Source: Druceiella hillmani
Lineage: Eukaryota > Arthropoda > Insecta > Lepidoptera > Hepialidae
Direction of reading: 5' to 3'
NCBI GenBank assembly: GCA_039881145.1
Contig: JAYKKI010000015.1
Location: forward strand, 26,340,001-26,404,000
DNA: 64,000 nt
Shown: positions 54,230 to 64,000 of the stretch, piece by piece
Layout: each line of letters begins with the position of its first letter
Numbering within the stretch: the stretch's first letter is position 1
Notes under the pieces: generated by a model
The model's database searches: none
Told to the model about the DNA's origin: nothing
The model's input: only the letters and a program-made list of their open reading frames with translations
Translations under genes and position numbers: made by a program

Positions 54230-55258
54230 ACTGGTATTGTCGCTTAAAGATAAAATAAATATTATTGATTCATTAAAAAAGGAGAAACCGGTCCTAAGTT
54301 AGCTGGTAAGTAAGGTGTAGGTACTTCCACGAGAAGTGATATTAAGAAAAATACCGATTCAATTTTGAAATACACCTGGAACTTAGTGAAGACGGGAGAA
54401 AACATTGGAAAGTGATGAAGAATCGGAAAAAATAATTTTTGAAAGAAGCTTTATATTGTCGATTTTTACGAAAACAATCAACTGGCAACCGATATCTGGT
54501 CATATGTTCTGTGAAAAAGCATTACAGTAAAATAAAAAAAATAGGTAGTGATGAATCGTTTGTGGCAAGTAACGGATGGTTGTACAGATTTAAATATCTT
54601 CATGGAATTCGAGAATTGGAAATATAAGGAGAAAAAATGTCAGCTGATGTAGATGCTACAAGTTATTTCAAAGATAGTTTTGAGAAAGTATTAGACGAAA
54701 AAGACTGTAACTTCGATTTTGTTTATAACGTTGATGAAACTGAATTAAATTGAAAATCATTACTGTCAAAATGTGTAGCTTCTCAGCGAGAAAATTCAGC
54801 TCTAGGATATACAACCAATAAAGAGCGAGTAAAAATATTAGTTTTGCGCTAACGTTACCGGAACCCATAAAATACCTTTGCTCCTCATCCAAAAAAGTAA
54901 AGATGATTAAAAAATAATAGGATTCTCTTAATTTAAAAGAAACAAAAAAGCACATGGATGAACACCGAGTTATTTATTAACTGATGTGACAACAATTTTA
55001 TCCATAAAGTAAAAAAAATATCAAAACGAAATTGTTTCGTTTTGATATTTTTTACTATATTTTTTTATTTCGTTCAAGGAAATGTCCTACTTGCACTGAA
55101 AAATGCACCAATCCATTCTTCGTCTGAATTATTAGAGGGAAAATGCAATTCAAAATAAAAATTTTGTCTCCTAATGTGACATCATTGCTACAATCAATGG
55201 ATCAGTGTTATTGAGACATTAAAACGACTTTATTGAAAGCAGCTTTTACGTAGATCGT
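54230..55258 (+). pseudogene. Pogo/Tigger transposase (CENP-B-like), heavily mutated
   Basis: Recognisable pieces in shifting frames are: LKKGETGPKLAGK (CENP-B-type N-terminal DNA-binding region, about 54270); FVASNGWLYRFKYLHGIREL (54560-54620, second DNA-binding helix-turn-helix region); GEKMSADVDATSYF; VYNVDETELN (54722-54751, first catalytic Asp); ERVKILVL; a frameshifted TGTHKIPLLL piece; WMNTELFI; and then KNAPIHSSSELLE (55104-55140), where the family normally has DNAPSH. The second catalytic Asp is thus Lys here. LQSMDQ (55190-55207) corresponds to the third-Asp region, and ETLKRLY with KQLLRR follows after another frameshift. Several stops and frameshifts make it non-functional. Confidence 0.82.
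55008..55056. repeat. Hairpin inside the Tigger-like relic
   Basis: tatcaaaacgaaa and tttcgttttgata are perfect complements with a 3 nt loop. Outside them, A-run and T-run arms extend the stem to about 22 bp with a two-base length difference. It falls between two transposase blocks, so it arose or inserted after the element did, or grew from the original coding spacer. Confidence 0.8.
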
Positions 55259-55330
55259 TATGTGTTATGAAGATAAATCCGTTTAAATCCAAATAACAGT
55301 AATTCCATGTAAATAACCATGGGAGGTACA

Positions 55331-56095
55331 AGTAATCATTATATATGACACATTTTTGCATGACATATTTATTATTTTGCATTACATCGATATTTCAAAT
55401 TGCTAATAACATTCTTAATAACAAGTACTACACGAATCATAAGTCGACCCTTTTTTATAACCATTTCCTTGTTATCTTTTATTTTCATTCACGTATTCCT
55501 TGCCTTGTAATTTTTTCTTTCACGTTTTTGTGCAATATCATAATAAAAATAAACGGACTAATCGTTTAAAGAAACCAAATTTTAACGGACTAATCGTTTA
55601 AAGAAAAGAAATTTTCAGAATTTTTTAATTATCTTTTTGAACTATACCCCAAAATGCTTTAAGATTTTAAACTGTTTTACATGTAAATGAATTAAATAAT
55701 CGCCTGAAAGGTTTACGAATAGACATGTAACCATTAGAAATTATGACCATATTTCTATTGGCTTAATGTTGTTCGCTTTATGGAGATACATAAACAGAGC
55801 AACCTGTATATTATTTGCATTCTTTTGTTGTTTGCTGATATATCCTCCTAGCTTAGCTGAAAACTGTGTTCTTAACGGTAAAAGCACGTGGTCTTGATAT
55901 TTGTTCTGAAAATCTCCACATATTCTTATTCTCAGACTTTATACCTCCTTCTATGAATACTCGTTTACTAAGTATGTTATTATATTGAGAAACTAACCGA
56001 ACTACGACTATAACAATACGCGTATGTAACGTTAATACTCGTATTTAAGGACAGTGAGATTTTGTTCCTATGTTAAATTTTTAAATCATATCTCC
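55331..56095. other. AT-rich DNA with a short tandem duplication
   Basis: Two adjacent ~33 bp copies of aacggactaatcgtttaaag plus flanking A/T bases lie at 55551-55615. No gene is recognisable. Confidence 0.6.
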
Positions 56096-56098
56096 TTA

Positions 56099-56158
<60 letters not shown>

Positions 56159-56210
56159 ATATATATATATATATATATATCATTATATATATATATATAT
56201 ATATATATAA
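56099..56210. repeat. Large (TA)n microsatellite
   Basis: TA array with two short interruptions (ctat, catt). The Ile-Tyr frame across it is an artefact. Confidence 0.95.
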
Positions 56211-57330
56211 ACAGGTGTATATACGTATCATATGCAATTTTCAATTATTTCAATTCATATGACTTGGTTCCTTAAAGAAGATTACATTTACAACAACTAC
56301 TCATATTGCTATTTCTATGTTGAAGGCAGTTAATAACATATTAACTCATAAATATTTTATTTTTATTAACATAGTAACTATTGTTGAAGATTTGTGTGAA
56401 TTGCAAGTTTTCAAGAAAAATTTGTAAGCATTATTGTAGTGTTGAATATTTAATTACTATTTTTTATAATTATAAATCTCCGTTAATATTGTTTTTACGA
56501 AAGACATTGTCAATTTATTTATTAAAATGTTTAAGTTTGGTACATTTCAACCATTAATCTTCCGGGAATACTTGTCAGTATGAATAATATTAAAAACTTA
56601 ATTTAAGCCATTTTATTTAATTGAATTAATAATTTAATGTCATATCTCCATAAATATAGTTTACTTATGCTATGAAGTAAAATTTTTCCAATGTTGGTCC
56701 TGACCCTAATCGTATATTAAGATTAAATAAAATTTTACTTTATTAGGTGATTTAAATATGTCACTTATATATCGAGGTTTTACTTATTTTGTATAGATTT
56801 GATATTGTATGGCTGAATATTTATTAAGTATTCAGATCGTTTATTTATTATTATTACATTCATTCATTTCTGTATTTTCAGTAATAAGAATATGAAGGAA
56901 AATCAATGAAATAGTAAACTGAGGGAAAAAAATGAAATTAAATAATTTGCGAAACACATTTCATTTCGTGGTTTATGCCGAAAATGCATACCTTTATTTT
57001 GTATATAACTAGCTTACTTTCAATATTTTTCAAAAGGTGAACTATGGACGATGGACGAAATTATATTTATGAGTTGGTTATATTAAAAGGTGTCATTCTT
57101 TTTAGGGTGTTTCATAATGAAAACCAGAATTGTTAGGATATAACACAAATCTATTTTAAATGAACCTATTTTGTCAACATCTTCATCTCGTTACTTAATT
57201 AAATCTGGATAGCGGATAAACAATTGAGGGACGTAAGAAAAAACCTTCGATTCGACCATATGTCATTAATTACGGGCGTCAAACGTCTCTCTTCCCTACT
57301 GGAATGGCTATTGCCAACTGACCTTACTTA
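56211..57330. other. AT-rich DNA, no gene seen
   Basis: Background only, with many short A and T runs. Confidence 0.55.
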
Positions 57331-57334
57331 AATA

Positions 57335-58240
57335 TAAATTTTAAACGTATATTTGATATTTCACGTTATATAACTGCGTACAGAGTCGTTAAATGAACTT
57401 TTCTAAGTTTAACCTTTATACATATATTGACATTTCACATTTATAACTGCGCACAGCATAATAAAATTAACTTTTCTCAAGTTTGTCCTTTACACATATA
57501 TTCGACATTTCACATTTATAACAGCGCACAGTATTATAAAACTAACATTTCTCAAGTTCAACTTTGGCACATATACTTGACATTTCACATCTGCAGCTGT
57601 TCACACAGACATTCAGCTAACTTTACCAAGTTTAAGCTTTTCATACGCAGTTAACACTTTTACATTTACAATTTCCAATAAGAATATCCAACTAACTTTT
57701 CCTAAGTTCAGACTTTATACATGTGTCTGTCATTTGTGCACCTATGCACAAGGATATCCAACTAACTTTACCATGTTTAAGCTTTTTATATGCAGTTAAC
57801 ACTTTGCATTTACAATTACAAACAAGAATATCCAACTAACTTTTCTTAAGTTCAGACTTCATACATATGTCTGACATTTCACATTTGAACTTATTCACAA
57901 GGATATCTCACTAACTTTACCAAGTTTAAGCTTTTCGTAAATAGTTAACACTTTGCATTTAAAATTACACATACCAATATCCAACTAACTTTTCTTAAGT
58001 TTACAGACTTGAAACATATATCTGACATTCATATTTACACCTATGCATAAGGATTTCAACTAACTTTACCAAGTTAATGCATGCATTTGACATCTTACAC
58101 TTGCAACCATGCACAAGGATATGCAACTAACTTTTCTTAAGTTTACACTTTACACATATGTTTGACATCCGTCCATAAGGATATTTCGTCCATAAGGATA
58201 TCCGGCTTAATTTTTTTTCAGTTTGAGCTGCAGAAATCTT
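57335..58240 (+). repeat. Satellite of ~73 bp monomers, partly as ~146 bp dimers
   Basis: About 12 monomers can be counted by the shared phrase (c)taactttt/taactttacc followed by aagttt. The anchor C of this phrase lies at 57398, 57471, 57546, 57622, 57696, 57766, 57840, 57915, 57989, 58064 and 58131, with a decayed twelfth near 58205, a spacing of 67-76 bp. Monomers 1-3 are one type (ttctcaag). From the fourth on, two types strictly alternate: taactttaccaagtttaagc and aactaacttttcttaagtt, giving dimers of 142-149 bp. A 75-codon frame through the first monomers (57427-57654) simply translates the repeat. Confidence 0.9.
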
Positions 58241-60150
58241 ATGCTGATCAAATCTTATCGGGATTATGAAGGAAGCATCCTATCTAATCACGTATCTACA
58301 ATGTTTCGTCAATCAACTACATTACCATACTATACCATATAAGACAAGCAACCGTATGCATGAAAACTACTAACCACACATGGTTGCTTATGGTCGACAT
58401 TCATAAATTCCGATGTTATTTACAAAGTAAAATAGCATCGGAATGTATGAATTTATAGAAAGCGTAAATTTGACAAAGGATATTTGATCTATCACTATTT
58501 CAGATTATTTACCATAATAAAAACAATTATATCTTTATAAATTTTAATTATGTTTTTTATTAGTGAAATATCGCAATTACTGTGATTATTCAAATTGAAA
58601 ATGTCGAAACATTGAAAACGTTAAAAATGAAAATATTATAAACGGAGATAGTGTGGCCCATCTTTGAAATCATCACTTAAGTTTCGCTTTAAATTTTTTT
58701 TATTTTGTGAGCAACTGCCTTTGAGAAAAAATGACTTCGTTCGTTAACAATTTCCAGCTACAAATTGGCGATGTATAAATATTGCGACATGTTCTGCGTA
58801 CTCGCTCAAGCTTTATGATTGAGGAATTATAACAAATTATCTGCATAAAAGTCGTATTCTCATTTATTCTCGCTTACTAAGGCTGAGTTGGGGACAGTTT
58901 TATTAATGGGACCCTCAGGGAAATTTCTTCTGGACAAAATTTCAATATTTACCACTTAAAGTTCAATGGGGTTCATTATACTTTGTATGCGGCCATAAAC
59001 TGTAAGATAGTCGGATTGTTTTTATTCGTATGTTCTCTTCTAGGCCGGACTAAAGAAAAAAATTCAAAGTGGTGTTGATTAATTTTATAAACAAGTAAAT
59101 ACATTTTTAAAAATTTTGCTTATTTACAAATCCATCAAAGAACTAAAGTCAACTTTTAACGACAATAAGAAATTCAATAAATTCGATTGTCCTATATGAT
59201 TCTATTAAAAGATCTCGTGTGGAAGATTTTAAATGTTTAATGTATAATAAATGTGTAAAAGAATTAATTTATATTTTCTATGACGTTTTCGATCCAGTCA
59301 GTGGAATTTTTGTTTAACCAAGCCCACAGTTGAAATTGAAAGTGATGAATGCCTCAAAGGCGTTAAAGGTTCTGGAGGTATCGGAACATGTAAAAATTGC
59401 CAAGTGTTACGACTGTTCTTAATTTTCTAGAAAAAAGGTATTCTATGTATTATATTTCAGTATGTTTTACCTTTGTAGATATAATGTTAAGGATAAATAC
59501 ATACACACTAATAAATACATACTACAGATGACATACAATAAATACTATGGTTTTACCAAATGCCATTTTTCATCATTTTAAACTGTTTTAATTGTCCTGT
59601 CCGACTTTTGCAAGCTTTTTGCCCTATTATTGTTACCGACATTTAATAGTTTTAGTAGCGGTTGAAGCACGCTCTGAAAATATCCTTAACATTTACCTTG
59701 CTGAAATATTTATAAACTAAATTTGGTTTCGTGAATTGAAGCATTATAAAAAAGTTACTCACATTCCGCTAATATCGCAAAATTCCTAGAAAAATATAAA
59801 GGCGACCGAACTAAGTGAGAACGCAGTGTAGTGAATGAAATCCACGGTAAAAAACAAAGGATTTTTACTGGTTATCTTTGTCTTTATAACAGTAATATTA
59901 TATTACTTAAGCAATTTTATTTATGTTCCGGGTCATCCATTTTCTTTCTCTTTTTATATAATGCTTCAAATCTTCTCTTTTCACATACTTTATTCCATAT
60001 GAATATAAATGTTTAAAATATGAAATATGTCATGCGGTAATAGTAAATGTGGGATTTTGTACATTTTAAAAGTTTACTGTCTAGAATTAAAATTTGCTTG
60101 ATGTGTGTGAGATTGACACAATAAAAGTAATGACGAAAGTACGATATAAA
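58241..60150. other. AT-rich DNA with one hairpin, no gene seen
   Basis: Apart from the fold-back at 58399-58452 there is only AT-rich background. A 61-codon frame at 59831-60016 has no motif. Confidence 0.55.
58399..58452. repeat. Fold-back hairpin, 23 bp arms
   Basis: Arms 58399-58421 and 58430-58452 pair with 2 mismatches in 23 across an 8 nt loop. Core attccgatg with tattt. Size and imperfect pairing are in the range of a short hairpin RNA precursor, but nothing shows it is transcribed. Confidence 0.8.
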
Positions 60151-60153
60151 AAA

Positions 60154-60221
60154 GTTTGTTGTTACATAAAACATGACGTGTGTATATATATAAACACATC
60201 ATGTTTTATGTAACAACAAAC
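60154..60221. repeat. Fold-back hairpin, 23 bp perfect arms
   Basis: Arms 60154-60176 and 60199-60221 (gtttgttgttacataaaaca plus tga) are perfect complements. A further few bases pair imperfectly inside, leaving a TA-rich loop. Not part of a recognisable element. Confidence 0.85.
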
Positions 60222-61140
60222 GAAATCTATAACCTAAACTATAATCTAAATCTTGGACGCATAATACAGAAGACCGGTAAAAAAAGCCATTAAATACTTA
60301 CAGCACTGACGCAAATAAAATATTTACATTGTTACGTTGATTGACAAGGATTCACGAGTAATATATAAAAACGGGCGTCGAAAGTCCATTTATGTCTCAG
60401 CGTTAATTGACAAGTACATGACATTCATTATGATTATAGAAAATGATACTAATGTCATTTTTACCCTGTTTGCTAAAAAAAACGTCGCCCACATGTCCAT
60501 TGTAATATACCAAAGTACGTTGACATAGTTCAACAAGGAACGTCGAGTTTTATTGATGTGAAATTTAAAATGTCTTATTCTAACAACGTTTGCCTAAGTA
60601 AATGTTTCGATTTGATACAAACTTTGGAAATTGTTCGATATTATATTTTAGCGTAGATTATTATGAATTTTCACCCGCCATTGATATTAATACGAGCACA
60701 ATCATCGATAGGTTCGTTCTATTCCTCAATAATAAAATAGTGGTACGAGGATTACTAGCCGTCAGCTAATCTTAAAATATGTTTACCTTCTTAGCCGTAA
60801 AGTTTTCATTATATTTAGTGACGAAACGATGTATTCGAAAGATTTGCCTGCATGAATATTATTTCAAAATGAGTTTATTGATTTTAATTTGATGACACAA
60901 TTAATTTTATTTCAAACTCAAATATTTTCAAAAGTCTATGAGTGATAAATATAATATCCAATCAATTTTCAATATAAAGGTAAACAGGTTTACCAGTTTT
61001 AATACTGTTTATTTGAATTATAAAACATCACACTATCCCAACAGAAAATAATAAAAAACAACAAATTATTTCTGACTTACAAAAAGACTAAAAATAAAAA
61101 TATGAAATACCACTTTACTTCATTAAATAAGGCAATATTT
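60222..61140. other. AT-rich DNA, no gene seen
   Basis: A 63-codon frame at 60337-60528 has no motif. Nothing else is visible. Confidence 0.55.
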
Positions 61141-61733
61141 AAAAAGGGAAAAGGGAAAGGGGAAGGGGAAGGGGAAGGGGAAGGGGAAGGGGAAGGGGAA
61201 GGGGAAGGGGAAGGGGAAGGGGAAGGGGAAGGGGAAGGGGAAGGGGAAGGGGAAGGGGAAGGGGAAGGGGAAGGGGAAGGGGAAGGGGAAGGGGAAGGGG
61301 AAGGGGAAGGGGAAGGGGAAGGGGAAGGGGAAGGGGAAGGGGAAGGGGAAGGGGAAGGGGAAGGGGAAGGGGAAGGGGAAGGGGAAGGGGAAGGGGAAGG
61401 GGAAGGGGAAGGGGAAGGGGAAGGGGAAGGGGAAGGGGAAGGGGAAGGGGAAGGGGAAGGGGAAGGGGAAGGGGAAGGGGAAGGGGAAGGGGAAGGGGAA
61501 GGGGAAGGGGAAGGGGAAGGGGAAGGGGAAGGGGAAGGGGAAGGGGAAGGGGAAGGGGAAGGGGAAGGGGAAGGGGAAGGGGAAGGGGAAGGGGAAGGGG
61601 AAGGGGAAGGGGAAGGGGAAGGGGAAGGGGAAGGGGAAGGGGAAGGGGAAGGGGAAGGGGAAGGGGAAGGGGAAGGGGAAGGGGAAGGGGAAGGGGAAGG
61701 GGAAGGGGAAGGGGAAGGGGAAGGGGAAGGGGA
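61141..61733 (+). repeat. (GGGGAA)95 hexanucleotide array, all-purine strand
   Basis: From 61159 to 61728 there are 95 complete, identical GGGGAA units, followed by a partial gggga. The left edge (61141-61158) is a degenerate gggaaa lead-in, so 593 nt of the plus strand are purine only. The unit has no stop codon in any of six frames; the long Gly-Glu frame at 61102-61875 is therefore a by-product, not a gene. Regular G4 runs separated by AA are strong candidates for G-quadruplexes, and the all-purine tract for triplex DNA. It is not the insect telomere repeat (TTAGG). Confidence 0.97.
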
Positions 61734-61739
61734 TCGAAT

Positions 61740-63395
61740 TATAAAAACTTTTCTAATTATTTTAGTTTTTATTAAGACGACTTCAGAATCGGTTCACTCG
61801 GTTAAAAGACACACAAATTTAATATTTTCAAAATTAATTTACATCGCATTAGTACAACAGCCAACAATTACCTAGCCACTCGAAGTGTAATAATTACACA
61901 AATATAAATTGTGCCTGTATACAATAATAAATAACACTACGTGTACTTTATCACCCGGATGAAATTTACAACCTGGAAATAAACTGGTGACACGGGCGTG
62001 GCTAGAAATGTGGTATGGGAGCTGTAGGTGCTTAAGTAATCAACTCAGACGTATAAGGGCAAACGTCGTTACATTTGTCTTCCGCACATAATAATTTTCA
62101 ATATTCTGTATATTCTTTATATATTTACTTTGTTTATCAACTTGATCAAAATTTTAATCTGTTGTCAATAGTTTGATAAATTTAGTATTAAGTTGTGGAA
62201 ACTGGATTTTAATTTACTTTATTCTCTATAATATAATAAAACTGCAGAAAATTTTTTTTGTTTGCTGTGAACCTGTTCATTTCCTCACGTATCACTTTAG
62301 AACAGTTAAAATTATTTCAAACTGTTAACTAGTCGATCCTCTTTGATCTGGAGTACATATAGACATATAGATTGCATTTTATCTTAAACAAACAACTAAA
62401 AAGAAGATGTAGAAATTTGATCTTTCAAAAGAAATGTGCTTCAAAACATATTACTCTTATTATTATTATATGAGATGGCTTTACATCTATTAATCTTACT
62501 ATTAACTTAACAATATTTTCAAAACTCCACACGCCATGTCACCAACAAAACTAATAAAATAATATGATACTTTCTAAAATGATAATGGAGAAGAGAGACG
62601 GTGATAGAAACTTTTCAATGGCACGAGTTCCTCCAGGTCACAATATGAAACCAAAGTCCTTTGATTTGATATTCTGACCGAGAAGAACTGATGATGGAAG
62701 AGACAAAAGATCGTGAGGTTTGTCTGACTTGTCTCAATGAGACTTTTGTTGATAAAAACCTATTTTTTTGGTTTTTTTGAAACTAGACTATATATAATTT
62801 AGCACACATACAAAATCAATATCTACACATTTATAGAACCGTTGTGGTATTCGATTATTCGGCAGTTTGTCTTGGCCTTTTAAAGTCAAACTATTTTACT
62901 TAGATATTTCAAAAAGTGTATGAGATAAATATAATAATGTCATTTTTAAGGTTTTGCACTTTAACAAAAACCTTTATAGTTTCAGTTTTGTCATGTTTAT
63001 CTACCTGTATATTACCATCCAAATACTCTCTCATTTTATCACTAATTGAGACGAACTTTGATTTATGGTCAATGACGCAAAGTAAAATATGAAGTATAAT
63101 TTTAAACAAAAATTTTCCATGCCCTGTACAAAGGAAAGAATCAGAATAAAAAAAACTTAGTTCCAAAAGTTTGTTTGTAAACTAGATAACTTTAGTGCTT
63201 CCACTATTGATACGATATTTTCCTTTAAAATTCATTATCAGGGCATACTCCTCCCCAAACATGCTCCTCAAATGTGGAATCCAAAATCTGGAAAATAGTA
63301 AATGTAGCTCTTAATAAGTACTTCCAACAAAAATTATAACGAATATTGTAGCATTTAAGCTTTACTGTTCCTAGGATTCCACACTTCAAATTTAA
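61740..63395. other. AT-rich DNA, no confirmed gene
   Basis: No repeat or RNA gene recognised. One minus-strand frame with splice-like borders (63005-63123) is listed separately. Confidence 0.5.
63005..63123 (-). other. Possible coding exon (weak)
   Basis: Within an 85-codon minus-strand frame (62909-63166), a pyrimidine tract ending gattctttcctttgtacag makes a very good splice acceptor before 63123, and acag followed by gtagat is an acceptable donor at 63005. The 119 bp between is open and encodes HGKFLFKIILHILLCVIDH, then KSKFVSISDKMREYLDGNI. No family is recognised. Chance splice-like sites are frequent in AT-rich DNA. Confidence 0.2.
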
Positions 63396-63399
63396 AAAA

Positions 63400-63740
63400 C
63401 GAACACTTAGAACAGTCTGTCACTGTCGGTTTTCCCAACATTTACGCGACGTAGAAACTTGAAATTTGGAAGAGTAATACAACTTATTAACTCACATATT
63501 TGGCACAATTTTTTTTTAAATATTCATGTAAAAATTAAAGGTGGGTATAAATCAATTACTCTTTTTTTAATTTTGTGAATTATTTGGCTATCATTTGAGA
63601 AAGTTTGTATAAGGAATAGAAACATGTTTTTTTCATTATTTTAAAATAAATATTTAAAATATATGCTAAAAATATACAAAAATAGAAAATTGAAACAACT
63701 ATCCTTATATCAGAAACTACTCAACCAAAAAACTTGAAAA
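63400..63740 (+). repeat. Decayed dispersed-repeat body
   Basis: acagtctgtcactgtcggtt, cgacgtagaaacttgaaatt and tatcagaaactactcaacca resemble successive parts of common insect dispersed repeats. The ends cannot be placed. Confidence 0.4.
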
Positions 63741-63954
63741 AAAATAAATTAGTAGACTCTGACAAATTACACCAACACTATAGAAATTATCCTAGACCTT
63801 TTACTTTTTAATATGCGCACCATGATTTCACACTTGTGAAATTATAGCATAAATGTAATAAAATTGTAATAGAGTGAATTCTAAAATATTTCAAAAAGAA
63901 TGATTTAACATATACAATTATAATAGAAGCCAGAAAGTCTGTTTTTATAACTTT

Positions 63955-64000
63955 TGTGTCTGTCGATCTGTCGATATGTTTTGTTGTTATTATTTATCAG
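63955..64000 (+). repeat. Repeat fragment cut by the window end
   Basis: ttgtgtctgtcgatctgtcg resembles the GTCTGTC-rich start of another dispersed repeat running off the end of the window. Confidence 0.35.

Larger units (their letters stand above)
53995..55330 (+). mobile_element. Decayed pogo/Tigger-like DNA transposon
   Basis: The left end caattatccggacctcattt resembles Tigger/pogo terminal repeats, which carry 'ttatccggacctcg'-type sequence. A faint inverted match (aatccgtttaaatccaaata) lies at about 55276-55295; the right boundary is uncertain. It holds a ruined transposase, described separately. The left end touches a TA/TG microsatellite, consistent with TA target choice. At about 1.3 kb it is much shorter than full Tigger elements (about 2.5 kb), with clear loss after the catalytic domain. 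Confidence 0.75.

Noticed and set aside
57427..57654. 75-codon frame with repeating TFHIYN motif
   Set aside because: The amino-acid repeat follows directly from the 73 bp DNA satellite, and the frame closes in the next monomers.
61141..61733. Interstitial telomere repeat
   Set aside because: Insect telomeres are typically TTAGG. GGGGAA/TTCCCC matches no telomere repeat I know of, and nothing else subtelomeric is seen.
61102..61875. 257-codon open frame with about 95 Gly-Glu repeats
   Set aside because: The GGGGAA unit lacks stop codons in every frame, so any array of it is open. The unique flanks are short and show no domain.

Overview
This looks like a stretch of a eukaryotic nuclear genome, most likely an insect or other arthropod. 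It is very AT-rich, almost free of long open frames, full of (TA)n microsatellites, and scattered with decayed transposons of kinds common in insects (a LINE, an IS630/Tc1/mariner element, a pogo/Tigger-like element, MITE-like inverted repeats). I could support no intact host gene, tRNA, rRNA, operon or CRISPR array. The window reads as intergenic DNA or the inside of a very long intron. The order of insect cannot be decided from what is here.

Layout. 1-7.3 kb: AT-rich DNA with two long, near-perfect palindromes (2054-2128 and 3477-3584). 7.3-8.6 kb: a tail-like repeat fragment, then a broken LINE reverse-transcriptase fragment. 11.1-11.5 kb: a ~180 bp MITE-like element and a TA array. 17 kb: a C-rich patch, a TA array and a fragment of a dispersed 151 bp repeat. 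20.5-21.9 kb: a nearly full-length dead mariner-type transposon with 26 bp terminal inverted repeats, inserted inside a TA microsatellite. 24.0 kb: a tRNA-like SINE head. 26.1 kb: a 72 bp CA/TA/TG palindrome. 28.6-30.8 kb: two facing copies of a dispersed retroelement-like repeat plus a fragment. 31.75-32.0 kb (minus): an 88-codon remnant resembling an OTU-type cysteine protease. 34-38 kb: two further copies of the 151 bp repeat, TA arrays, a GC-rich MITE-like element and a ~180 bp tandem duplication. 38-53 kb: mostly featureless AT-rich DNA with one perfect hairpin (39200-39254) and a GC-richer island (42540-43050). 53.8-55.3 kb: a large TA array abutting a dead pogo/Tigger-like transposon. 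57.3-58.2 kb: a satellite of ~73 bp monomers, most of it arranged as ~146 bp dimers. 58.4 and 60.2 kb: two fold-back hairpins. 61.1-61.7 kb: 95 perfect consecutive GGGGAA units. The last kilobase holds decayed dispersed-repeat fragments.

There is no set of cooperating genes here. The most unusual items are the GGGGAA array, the alternating-dimer satellite with a nucleosome-length period, the run of long precise palindromes, and the OTU-like remnant. Long open frames made of microsatellite sequence (Ile-Tyr or Gly-Glu repeats) are not genes.
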